Positions 18,448 to 26,692 of a DNA stretch of 46,757 bases are shown in pieces. Where the stretch lies: NCBI GenBank assembly GCA_021831685.1, contig JAKBMG010000178.1, forward strand, positions 1 through 46,757, written 5' to 3'. Source of the stretch: Bacteroidota bacterium. GTDB lineage: Bacteria > Bacteroidota > Ignavibacteria > Ignavibacteriales > Ignavibacteriaceae. The notes beneath the pieces are model-generated. The model was not told where the DNA came from, made no database searches, and saw only the letters and a program-made list of their open reading frames with translations. Every line of letters begins with the position of its first letter. Within the stretch, counting starts at the first letter, position 1. Both the position numbers and the translations under genes were made by a program.

Positions 18448-19077
18448 ATGAATACTGCAACACTTTGGGATGAATTTAAAGCTGAGCCGACTGCAAGTCT
18501 AAAGAAGCAGATTATAATGAATTATATAAAATTAGTTCATTACGTAATTCATCACTCTAAATTTGTAAGTCTGGAAATCCTGGATGACCGAGATTATTTC
18601 CAGTTTGGTGTTGAAGGATTAAGTGAAGCAATTGACCGGTTTGATCCCCAATACGGAACAAAGTTTGAAACTTATGCTATCCAAAGAATTAGGGGGAAAA
18701 TAATTGATGAGCTAAGAAAACTTCAAATAAAACCGCGTTCTAACGCTCAGGATTCGGAGCAAGTGAATTTTTACTCAAATGTATCTTTGACGAGCTCGGT
18801 TGATGATGAAGACGGTTATTTATTGTACGAAATAATTCCGGGCAGCTCGGAAGTTCCAGACCAATCAACTGAAAAAAATCAAGTGAAAGAAATTCTTGTA
18901 GATGCTATCAAACAATTAGACGAAAGGGACCGCTTGATCATCACTTTATATTATTATGAAGACTTAAATTACAAAGAGATAGCAAAGGTCTTGAATATTA
19001 CAGTCTCAAGAGTTTCTCAAGTTCATTCAAGAATAATTGACATGCTAAAAACCAAGCTGGCTTATATAAATGATTAA
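18448..19077 (+). CDS. fliA: Flagellar sigma factor FliA-type, region 3 apparently missing
   Basis: Sigma-28-type factor for late flagellar genes. Region 2 is at about 17-92 (YFQFGVEGLSEAIDRFDPQY, then FETYAIQRIRGKIIDELRK) and region 4 at 145-205 (LDERDRLIITLYYYEDLNYK, EIAKVLNITVSRVSQVHSRI). Between them only about 50 mostly polar residues remain, against about 95 in FliA/SigD, which run through sigma region 3 after the PRS position. Total length is 209 rather than about 240-255. The reading frame is clean. It may recognise promoters with relaxed or altered rules. Confidence 0.9.
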   Translation: MNTATLWDEFKAEPTASLKKQIIMNYIKLVHYVIHHSKFVSLEILDDRDYFQFGVEGLSEAIDRFDPQYGTKFETYAIQRIRGKIIDELRKLQIKPRSNAQDSEQVNFYSNVSLTSSVDDEDGYLLYEIIPGSSEVPDQSTEKNQVKEILVDAIKQLDERDRLIITLYYYEDLNYKEIAKVLNITVSRVSQVHSRIIDMLKTKLAYIND

Positions 19078-19948
19078 TAAATACCCGCCAAATATTAACG
19101 AAAAGAAAACCTACCTCCGGCTATTATCTAGTATTCGGAATCTTCCTTCAATTCCCATAGTGATTTTTGAAGTTTCCAAGCTTTTAAATAATCCGAAAAC
19201 TAGTGCTTCCGACCTCGGTAGAATGATAAGCCAAGATCAGGGAATGGTTGCGAAAATATTAACTGTAGCCAACTCTCCTCTTTATGGGTTGCCGAGAAGA
19301 GTTTCTACAATTGAATTTGCCATTGTAATCCTTGGCTTTGAACACATTAAAAATATCGTTATTGCGCTTTCGATGATTGAAGCGTTTAAAAAAGAAACTG
19401 GAAAAAATTGGGATAGCAAATCTTATTGGAACCATTCTATTATGACTGCCAGCGCAGCAAAAAAAATAGCTGATGATCTAAACTATCCCAAATCCGGTGA
19501 GGCTTTTACTGCTGGGCTTTTACATGACCTTGGCATTTCAATCACCCAGAGGTATTTCAACATGGAGTTTAAAGCCATTTGCGATCTTGTTGATAAGGAA
19601 CAAATGAGATACTTGAAAGCTGAAGAACAAATTTTAGGATTAACACATCAAGAGATCGGCAAATTTTTAATCAGCAGATGGAATCTTCCTGAGTTCCTTG
19701 GAGATGCGATTTACCACCACCATTGCCCTTCCAAATCTGAAGAAAGTAAAGTGCTATCCTCGATTGTTCATCTTGCAGATTATATGACACAAAAGTTTGG
19801 AGTAGGATGTTTTTATTGGGACGAAAATATAGAACTTGATGAAAATATTATTCAAATTTTAAATTTCGGAAACGAATCCAACTTAAATAAATTTATTGCT
19901 AACTACGAGGAACCTTTTAAAAATCAAATTGAAACAACAATCTTTTAG
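19070..19948 (+). CDS. HDOD-domain signalling protein, copy 1
   Basis: A 292-residue single HDOD domain (about 20-240). HDOD proteins are signal-transduction outputs related to HD-GYP domains, often linked to motility and development. Typical motifs are LPSIPIVIFEVSKLL and VAKILTVANSPLYGLPRRVS. HD-type residues remain: H122, H152-D153, H193, H216-218 and D237. Whether these bind metal or hydrolyse anything is unknown. It overlaps fliA by eight bases, so is probably coupled to it. It is paralogous to the next gene. Confidence 0.88.
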   Translation: MINKYPPNINEKKTYLRLLSSIRNLPSIPIVIFEVSKLLNNPKTSASDLGRMISQDQGMVAKILTVANSPLYGLPRRVSTIEFAIVILGFEHIKNIVIALSMIEAFKKETGKNWDSKSYWNHSIMTASAAKKIADDLNYPKSGEAFTAGLLHDLGISITQRYFNMEFKAICDLVDKEQMRYLKAEEQILGLTHQEIGKFLISRWNLPEFLGDAIYHHHCPSKSEESKVLSSIVHLADYMTQKFGVGCFYWDENIELDENIIQILNFGNESNLNKFIANYEEPFKNQIETTIF

Positions 19949-19957
19949 TGAAACATT

Positions 19958-20842
19958 ATGATGACATTTACAATGACAGAACAGAAAAAAAGAGAAAAAA
20001 CAGAACTAGTATTGAGGAATATTTATAATCTTCCTCCGATTCCTGATGCTATTAAACAAGCCCTTGAAATGCTTGATAGACCGGTACTAAATAGCAATTT
20101 GTTGTCAAATATTATTTCGAAAGACCAAGGACTGGTAACCAAAATCCTTACCATCGCAAATTCACCTTTATACGGACTACAGAGGAAAGTAACTACTGTT
20201 GAATTTGCAATTCTAGTGCTTGGGTACAGCGAACTTAGGAATATTATTTCGGTTCTTTCGATTGTTGAAGCATTCAAAAATAAAACTGATACATTTCTGA
20301 GCCAAAAAGAATTTTGGCTTCATTCTTTTCTGACAGGCTCTGCATCAAAAAGATTGGCTGAAGATTTTGACTTCCCAAATAGCGGTGAAGCATTTATTGC
20401 CGGGTTCTTGCATGATTTTGGTTTTTCAATAATCCATAGATTCTTTCATGCTGATTTTATTGAAATCTATAAGTTGGTTAACGAAAAAGGGTTCGAATTC
20501 TGGGAAGCTGAACTGGAAATTCTTGGAATGACTCATCAGCAGATCGGAAATTATTTAGCTGAAAAATGGAATTTTCCCGAAACACTTTGTGAAGCTATTT
20601 TGTTTCATCATAATCCGGAAGAATCTAAACAAAATAAAGTACTTGCTTCAATTGTTCATCTTGCTGATTTTATGACGGAAAGATTAAACATTGGTAACTC
20701 GTACTGGGATAAAAATTTAGTTCTAAGTGATTCGGAAGTTGGCGTGCTAAGGTTTAGAGAACATGAACAGGTAGATAAGTTTATCGAAAATTACAGAGAA
20801 ATATTTATCGAACAGGTTAACACTGTAAGGTTTTTGAATTGA
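19958..20842 (+). CDS. HDOD-domain signalling protein, copy 2
   Basis: A 294-residue paralogue of the preceding gene, aligning without gaps over residues 20-240 (VTKILTIANSPLYGLQRKVT). It keeps the same HD-type residues: H122, H152-D153, H193, H217-218 and D237. It starts nine bases after copy 1, and the next gene starts inside its stop, making one tight unit with fliA. The pair looks like an old tandem duplication, since flanks and many surface residues differ. Function unknown. Confidence 0.88.
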   Translation: MMTFTMTEQKKREKTELVLRNIYNLPPIPDAIKQALEMLDRPVLNSNLLSNIISKDQGLVTKILTIANSPLYGLQRKVTTVEFAILVLGYSELRNIISVLSIVEAFKNKTDTFLSQKEFWLHSFLTGSASKRLAEDFDFPNSGEAFIAGFLHDFGFSIIHRFFHADFIEIYKLVNEKGFEFWEAELEILGMTHQQIGNYLAEKWNFPETLCEAILFHHNPEESKQNKVLASIVHLADFMTERLNIGNSYWDKNLVLSDSEVGVLRFREHEQVDKFIENYREIFIEQVNTVRFLN

Positions 20843-22146
20843 GAGTAATTAAACAAAATACTTTAAGCTACGAGTCCTTTCATAAGTCATTGCCTAACAT
20901 GACAAGAAGCGGTATCTCCGGAAGAACTCTTAGGCTCATTCAATATAATCACAGCGCCGGAAAGGAAACCGATAGAAATAAATATTATCTGGCTTTGCAA
21001 GCTATTCTTAATTTCGAAGAAAAAATTAAAGGGTTGAATGACCCGACAAAAATAATTGAAGAATTTAATCTGGGCCTAAAAAGTATTATCAATTATCAGG
21101 AAGTAGATATTCTAATCTTCGATGATCAGAAAAAAATACTAAGGGGATTTTCGAATAAAGTTTCTTTAAGTGCAAAAAGAATTTTGGGAAAACCGGCTGT
21201 ATTGGAAACAATTGAAGAAATTTTTAGAACCCAAAAATTTGTTTTGCTTTTAGACCGGGCTTCTACCAGCGGTTCTGAAAATGGGGTTTGTATCTTGCTG
21301 CCAGCACTAACCGTATCAAAGCAAAAAATTGTTCTTTCAATTTTGACTAATGCAAAGTTGGCGCCGGAAACTCCGATGGAAATTCCTTTAATCCAAACGG
21401 CTCTTCAAATTTTGTTATCTAAAAAAGAGCTTTTGGCAAAGCAAGAAGAATTAATCCACGCGTATGAAAGTCTTCAAGTTTACCAATCAAAACTTGCAAA
21501 TGATTACAAACTTTCTGCTATAGGCGAACTGACAACCGGTATTGTCGACGAAATTCTTTCTCCTTTGCAAGTAATTATTAGCTATGCAGAGTTTCTAAAA
21601 AAAGATAATCCTCATTCTGATAATAAAATTGTAGATACTATTCAGCTTCAAGTTAAAAAGGTCGAAAGAGTTATTAACCGTTTAGTACAATTTGCAAATA
21701 CCGGGGATAATAAAACAAAGGTTCAGTCTTGTGATGTTAATAAGCAAATTACCGAGTTTTATGACGTGGTTATCTCATCCTTAAATAATAATAATTACGA
21801 ATGCATCTTAGACTTAGATGAGAAAATTCCTTCTATGCTTAGCCATCCAAACGTAATAGACCAGATACTGACAAATTTGTTTTCTTTTATAGTTAATGAC
21901 GAAAACAAACCGGGCGGCTTTGTTATTCAAACAAGATTTCAAAATGAAAATATAGTATTAAAATTCCTTTCGACAGATAATCTGAACGACATAAAAGATG
22001 AAAACTTAAAATCTGCTAAACACTTAAATCTGAAATTGGTAAAAAACTTGATGGACCAGCATCAAGGTGAAATAAGAATTGAATCTGATAACATCAGAGG
22101 TACGATAGTTACGCTTTTATTCCCATTAAAGAGGAAAATAAATTAA
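20839..22146 (+). CDS. GAF-like protein with decayed histidine-kinase module (pseudokinase)
   Basis: A 435-residue soluble protein. Residues about 50-200 look like a GAF-type sensor. Residues 220-300 have the DHp pattern, but the phospho-accepting His is Asp237 (IGELTTGIVDEILSPLQVII; usual form AHEINNPL). The ATPase half keeps the fold-type end (LKLVKNLMDQHQGEIRIES, GTIVTLLFP), but the N-box Asn and the glycines of the G boxes are gone. It is therefore unlikely to autophosphorylate. It overlaps HDOD copy 2 by four bases, so it may be that pair's partner or sensor. No specific family name is claimed. Confidence 0.8.
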   Translation: MRVIKQNTLSYESFHKSLPNMTRSGISGRTLRLIQYNHSAGKETDRNKYYLALQAILNFEEKIKGLNDPTKIIEEFNLGLKSIINYQEVDILIFDDQKKILRGFSNKVSLSAKRILGKPAVLETIEEIFRTQKFVLLLDRASTSGSENGVCILLPALTVSKQKIVLSILTNAKLAPETPMEIPLIQTALQILLSKKELLAKQEELIHAYESLQVYQSKLANDYKLSAIGELTTGIVDEILSPLQVIISYAEFLKKDNPHSDNKIVDTIQLQVKKVERVINRLVQFANTGDNKTKVQSCDVNKQITEFYDVVISSLNNNNYECILDLDEKIPSMLSHPNVIDQILTNLFSFIVNDENKPGGFVIQTRFQNENIVLKFLSTDNLNDIKDENLKSAKHLNLKLVKNLMDQHQGEIRIESDNIRGTIVTLLFPLKRKIN

Positions 22147-22766
22147 TGAAAATCATTTTTCTTTTAATTATTTCAGGATTTTTTACTACTGCAGTCCTGG
22201 GACAAAAAACAATTAATAATGTTTTGCTTAAGAGCGAGCAATTGGATACAACTGCCTTTAACTCTGCTGGAACTGATTCGGATACTGTAAATATTAGTCA
22301 AATGGTTGCAGCGCAAATTGATGCGGCACGCAAAAAAGAAGAACAGATCAATAATAATCCGGCACTGGTAATTCAATCCAACATAACACAAAACACTAAA
22401 CCCGCTTCATTAAACCTTTATGACGAATTAAAAACTAGATTTTCTATTCCTGAAGATGTCATGATGAAGGCTTCTATTCTTGCTACTGCCTCGTTTATTT
22501 CAGCCGCAGTTATTTTTATAAGAAGAAGGAAAAGTAAACGCAAGAAACAACCCGCTAATAAAAATCTAAAAGAAAATATTAAATCCTTGAGAGAAGAAAA
22601 AATTCAAATTAAGGGCAGCAGCAAGCTTTCTAGCGTTAGGAATAGATTAGCAGAAAATACTCCGGCATATAATTTAACTCAAGGTGATATTTCAAGAACC
22701 GCTAAAAGGTTGAATATATCCAAGGAAGAAATATTACTTGCCCAAAGGTTAAAACGGATGCGTTAA
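22146..22766 (+). CDS. Unknown membrane protein with C-terminal HTH-like end
   Basis: A 206-residue protein with a signal peptide (1-19, ending VLGQ), a short Asn/Thr-rich outside part, a membrane helix at about 108-125, then a very basic cytoplasmic stretch (RRRKSKRKKQPANKN). The last 30 residues are helix-turn-helix-like (GDISRTAKRLNISKEEILLA). Flagellar loci of Firmicutes carry SwrB/YlxL (DUF6115) with one membrane helix and a similar C-terminal helix pair; this may be an analogue, which is inference. Its ATG overlaps the pseudokinase stop. The topology is unusual for a DNA-binding protein. Confidence 0.65.
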   Translation: MKIIFLLIISGFFTTAVLGQKTINNVLLKSEQLDTTAFNSAGTDSDTVNISQMVAAQIDAARKKEEQINNNPALVIQSNITQNTKPASLNLYDELKTRFSIPEDVMMKASILATASFISAAVIFIRRRKSKRKKQPANKNLKENIKSLREEKIQIKGSSKLSSVRNRLAENTPAYNLTQGDISRTAKRLNISKEEILLAQRLKRMR

Positions 22767-22837
22767 CATGTTAATAAATTATTTACCCGAGATCGAAATC
22801 AATTTTATGAATAAAAATTTTTATCAGAATATTTTAA

Positions 22838-23542
22838 ATGATTAAAGGAATATATACTGCAGCACGTGGTCTAGATGCCCGTATGAAAAATCTTGAAGTT
22901 ATTGCCAATAATCTTGCAAATTTAAACACTACCGGATTCAAAAAAGAAATGCCTTTTTCTGAAGTTATGAATCAGTATGGTCAAACACAGATTCAGCAAG
23001 TTACCGATTTTAGACAAGGCGATTTGGCGCAGACAAACAATCCTACAGATGTAGCAATATCCGGCAAAGGATTTTTTGTTGTTCAAACAGAAAACGGCCA
23101 AGAATTTACGCGCAACGGTAGTTTTAAAATTTCCGATAATGGCTATCTTGTCGACCAGCAAGGGAATAAAGTTATGGGGCATAACGGATCGATTAAAATA
23201 GATATGCTTTCATTTGAAAAACAAAAAAATTTTACAATTTCTAATAACGGTGAAATAAAATTCGGCAATAATGTTATTGATTCACTCATGATCGCTAAAA
23301 TGAATGATCAGCAAGATTCCGCAAGGGATTCCGGAACTAACTTTTCCGCTACCGGGGGATTCCAAGTAGCTAATCAAAATGATTTTCAAATAAAGCAGGG
23401 GTATCTCGAAGAATCAAACGTAAATCCGATTAAAGAATTGGAAAATATGATCCAGGTGAATAACGAATATCAATCAGCAAGTAAGATGATTACATTTTTA
23501 GATAAGTCACTTGACGAAGCTAATCAAATAGGAAAAGTATAG
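22838..23542 (+). CDS. flgF: Flagellar proximal rod protein FlgF
   Basis: Rod subunit. The N-terminal rod motif is at 1-38 (IKGIYTAARGLDARMKNLEV, IANNLANLNTTGFKK), followed by GDLAQTNNPTDVAISGKGFF and the C-terminal motif GYLEESNVNPIKELENMIQV. At 234 residues it is shorter than FlgG and lacks the MIAAQRAYE ending typical of that protein, so FlgF fits better. No clear Shine-Dalgarno site precedes the ATG. It heads the flgF-flgL block. Confidence 0.92.
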   Translation: MIKGIYTAARGLDARMKNLEVIANNLANLNTTGFKKEMPFSEVMNQYGQTQIQQVTDFRQGDLAQTNNPTDVAISGKGFFVVQTENGQEFTRNGSFKISDNGYLVDQQGNKVMGHNGSIKIDMLSFEKQKNFTISNNGEIKFGNNVIDSLMIAKMNDQQDSARDSGTNFSATGGFQVANQNDFQIKQGYLEESNVNPIKELENMIQVNNEYQSASKMITFLDKSLDEANQIGKV

Positions 23543-23558
23543 ATAAGGAGTAATAAAA

Positions 23559-24359
23559 ATGCCAACACGAGCACTAAGAACCGCAGCATCCGGAATGTAT
23601 GCGCAGGAGTTAAATATTGAAGTTATTTCTAACAACATTGCCAACATTAACACAACCGGATTTAAAAAAAACCAAGCAGAGTTTCAGGATCTAATGTACC
23701 AGCAAGTTAACGTTAGCCCGGTTAATTCATCTGTTCAAGGAGCAGCTCAAAATTCATCCACGGCGATTCAAGTTGGTAACGGCGTTCAACCGACTGCTGA
23801 CGAAAAAATATTTACCCAAGGAGATGTAACTCAAACTAACAACCAGCTTGACCTTGCAATTCAAGGTGATGGTTTTTTCCAGGTGCTTAAACCGGACGGA
23901 ACTTATGCTTACTCTCGTGACGGTTCTTTCCAGGTAAATGCTGACGGAAAAATTGTAACTTCAAGCGGCTACGCTTTAGACCCTCCAATTACACTTGACC
24001 AAAATTCTCTTAGCGTATCAATCGGTAAAGATGGAACCGTTACAGCCCAACAGGTTGGAGGTAGTTCAAAAGTCATCGGCAATATTGAGCTTGCAAGGTT
24101 TATGAACCCCGGCGGATTAAAATCTTTGGGAGATAATTTATATGCGCAAACCGATGCATCAGGAACACCAATTATCGGTACACCCAACAAAGATGGTTTC
24201 GGTTCTATAAATCAAGGTTATCTCGAATCTTCAAATGTTGATATCGTTCAGGAAATGATTGCAATGATTGCCGCTCAAAGAGCTTATGAGATAAATTCTA
24301 AAACCGTGCAAACGGTTCAAGATATGATGACAATGGCTAATAACCTTAAACAAAATTAA
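23559..24359 (+). CDS. flgG: Flagellar distal rod protein FlgG
   Basis: Distal rod subunit running through the P and L rings. The motifs are complete: LRTAASGMYAQELNIEVISN, NIANINTTGFKKNQAEFQDL, GDVTQTNNQLDLAIQGDGFF, and C-terminal GYLESSNVDIVQEMIAMIAA followed by QRAYEINSKTVQTVQDMM. The 266 residues are standard. An AAGGAG site lies nine bases before the ATG. Confidence 0.97.
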   Translation: MPTRALRTAASGMYAQELNIEVISNNIANINTTGFKKNQAEFQDLMYQQVNVSPVNSSVQGAAQNSSTAIQVGNGVQPTADEKIFTQGDVTQTNNQLDLAIQGDGFFQVLKPDGTYAYSRDGSFQVNADGKIVTSSGYALDPPITLDQNSLSVSIGKDGTVTAQQVGGSSKVIGNIELARFMNPGGLKSLGDNLYAQTDASGTPIIGTPNKDGFGSINQGYLESSNVDIVQEMIAMIAAQRAYEINSKTVQTVQDMMTMANNLKQN

Positions 24360-24365
24360 AATGTG

Positions 24366-25019
24366 ATGTATACTTTTTTATTAATCATATTGTCTTTCGC
24401 AGGTCAAGGAAAAAATTCTTTTAGCGACGATCTGAATAATTATCTGATGAAAAATTTATCCGGAAAATTTGAAGATTATAAGTATGAAGTTTTACAGATG
24501 CCAAAGTCTTACGATAAAATAGAATTCTTGAAAACGGATGACTTCAATCTAAGCCGAAATATGGTGTATATACCAGTAAAAATATTTCAAAAAAATTCAC
24601 GGGTGATTGAATCAATACTTTCTGTTAAATTGAAAATCTTCAAAAAAGTGATGGTTGCTTCAAAGGATATTTTAACACGTCAACAATTGGATGATAAAGA
24701 TTTTTGTCTGAAGAAAAAGGACGTTTCACTTATTAATGGAATTCCTCTTACTTCTTTTAAGAGCATTAATAATTTAAGAAGTACTGAATTTATTAAAGCT
24801 GGTGAAATTCTTACTAAAGAAATGGTAGAACCTGTTCCGATAATTAAAGCCGGAGATCCTGTAACTGCAAAATATATTGAAAGTAATGTACTCATAACTT
24901 TTAATGCGCTCTCCCATCAGGATGGAGCTTTAGGCGATGTAATTACAATTATCACAAAAGATAAAAAATTGTATAAAGCAAAAATAATAGACGCAAAAAA
25001 CGTAATTATAATAGAGTGA
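24366..25019 (+). CDS. flgA: P-ring assembly chaperone FlgA
   Basis: Periplasmic chaperone for FlgI. The 217 residues start with a hydrophobic export signal (MYTFLLIILSFAGQG), then a variable region, then the SAF/FlgA domain at about 90-216 (VMVASKDILTRQQLDDKDF, then FIKAGEILTKEMVEPVPII and KAGDPVTAKYIESNVLITF). The adjacent GTG at 24363 is an alternative start. It lies between flgG and flgH as in many Gram-negative loci. Confidence 0.92.
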   Translation: MYTFLLIILSFAGQGKNSFSDDLNNYLMKNLSGKFEDYKYEVLQMPKSYDKIEFLKTDDFNLSRNMVYIPVKIFQKNSRVIESILSVKLKIFKKVMVASKDILTRQQLDDKDFCLKKKDVSLINGIPLTSFKSINNLRSTEFIKAGEILTKEMVEPVPIIKAGDPVTAKYIESNVLITFNALSHQDGALGDVITIITKDKKLYKAKIIDAKNVIIIE

Positions 25020-25023
25020 TAAA

Positions 25024-25596
25024 ATGAAAAAAATAATTTTATTCGGAATGATAATATTTTCAACGCATCTCTTTGGGCAAGATATGAGGCAAAATTCATT
25101 CTCCTCACTTTTTTCGGATCAAAAAGCAAATAGAGTAGGTGATGCTGTTACAATCCTTGTTGTTGAATCTTCTCAAGCTTCAAATGACGCTGAAACTTCA
25201 GCAGGAAGAACAAGTAATTTAGGTTTAACAGGTCAATTAAATACGGGCGCTGCCACCGCGCCCGGTGTTGCAGCTAATATAGGCACTACTAACGATTTTA
25301 AGGGCACTGGTTCTACAACATCCCAAGGTATGATAAATACAAAAATTAGTGCGACAGTGGATTCTGTTCTTGCTAACGGAAATTTAGTCATTGATGGAAG
25401 TAGAAAAATTGTTATTAACGGGCAAGAACAAACTGTAAGCATTAAAGGAATTGTCAGACCGGCGGATATTGCTGCTGATAACTCGGTTTTGTCATATAAT
25501 ATTTCTGATGCACAAATAGTTTTTAAGGGCGAAGGGCTAATTAACAGTGCCCAGTCACCTGGCTGGCTGACTAAATTTTTACATTGGATATTTTAG
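25024..25596 (+). CDS. flgH: Flagellar L-ring protein FlgH, without a lipobox
   Basis: Outer-membrane L-ring subunit. The core matches the family: SLFSDQKANRVGDAVTILVV, ATVDSVLANGNLVIDGSRKI, GIVRPADIAADNSVLSYNIS and a GWLTKFLHWIF end. The signal peptide (about 1-19, FSTHLFGQD) has no Cys, and the whole 190-residue protein has none, so it cannot be lipidated as enterobacterial FlgH is. Anchoring to the outer membrane must differ. It sits four bases after flgA. Confidence 0.94.
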   Translation: MKKIILFGMIIFSTHLFGQDMRQNSFSSLFSDQKANRVGDAVTILVVESSQASNDAETSAGRTSNLGLTGQLNTGAATAPGVAANIGTTNDFKGTGSTTSQGMINTKISATVDSVLANGNLVIDGSRKIVINGQEQTVSIKGIVRPADIAADNSVLSYNISDAQIVFKGEGLINSAQSPGWLTKFLHWIF

Positions 25597-25603
25597 GCTG
25601 AAA

Positions 25604-26692
25604 ATGAAAAAGTTAATTGTTTCTTATTTGCTAGTTAGTATCTCTTTTATTTACGGACAAAGGATAAAAGATATTGCCTACATCACCGGTGAAGGATCGG
25701 AACAAATTATAGGCTATGGACTGGTTGTTGGTTTAGCCGGTAGTGGAGATACACAACGTTCTACTTTTACTATACAATCAATAACAAGCATGTTAAAGCG
25801 TTTCGGTATTACTGTATCGCAGGATAATTTATTAACAAGAAATGTTGCTGCTGTTATGGTAACCGCTACGATTAACGATTATTTAAAGTCGGGTGCTAAA
25901 TTTGATGTAACGGTGTCTTCAATGGGTGATGCAACAAGCCTTCAAGGGGGAACTTTATTGATGACCCCGTTATCAAGCATGACCGGAAAAGTATACGGCT
26001 ATGCCCAGGGATCAATTTCGGTCGGCGGATTTGATGTTAGAACCCCGACTGGAAATAGGGTTTCACAAAATCATTCACTTGCCGGAAGAGTCCCAATGGG
26101 GGGCATCCTCAATTATGCCCTTGAGAAAGATAGTATTCCGAATCAAAATATTAGTGTCTTTTTAAGAGAACCTGATTTGACAACATCAAATAATGTAGCA
26201 AATGCAATTAATGCAAAGTTTGGCAACAACGTAGCACTTGCTAAAGATGGTGCCGAAATAGATGTAAAAATTCCAACATCCAAACAAAATAATATTGTAG
26301 CATTTCTTTCAGACTTGGAGACCATCACTGTTCAAAAAGATGAAGTTGCCAAAGTAGTACTTGATGAAAGAACCGGTACAGTCGTTGCGGGGAATAATGT
26401 TAAAATTCTTCCAGCTACTATTACTCACGGAAATTTAAACATCACCATTAGATCATATCCTATAATTTCTCAACCAAATGCTTTCTCAAGCGGAACTACA
26501 CAAGTATTTAATAATTTGGTTCCCTATGTAACTGAGGATTCAACTAGCACTATTGCAATCCAGGGTGCCTCGACAGTGCAGCAAGTTGCAGCAGCGTTAA
26601 ACTCTTTAAAAGTATCGCCTCAAGACATAATCTCAATTTTCCAGGCACTTAAAAAAGCCGGAGCTTTAATAGGAGAATTGGATATTATATGA
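25604..26692 (+). CDS. flgI: Flagellar P-ring protein FlgI
   Basis: Periplasmic P-ring subunit around the rod. Signal peptide is at about 1-18 (VSYLLVSISFIYGQ), then the conserved start RIKDIAYITGEGSEQIIGYG, LVVGLAGSGDTQ and SMGDATSLQGGTLLMTPL. The C-terminal block is VVLDERTGTVVAGNNVKILP. Length 362 is normal. Its stop overlaps the flgJ start by four bases. Confidence 0.97.
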   Translation: MKKLIVSYLLVSISFIYGQRIKDIAYITGEGSEQIIGYGLVVGLAGSGDTQRSTFTIQSITSMLKRFGITVSQDNLLTRNVAAVMVTATINDYLKSGAKFDVTVSSMGDATSLQGGTLLMTPLSSMTGKVYGYAQGSISVGGFDVRTPTGNRVSQNHSLAGRVPMGGILNYALEKDSIPNQNISVFLREPDLTTSNNVANAINAKFGNNVALAKDGAEIDVKIPTSKQNNIVAFLSDLETITVQKDEVAKVVLDERTGTVVAGNNVKILPATITHGNLNITIRSYPIISQPNAFSSGTTQVFNNLVPYVTEDSTSTIAIQGASTVQQVAAALNSLKVSPQDIISIFQALKKAGALIGELDII

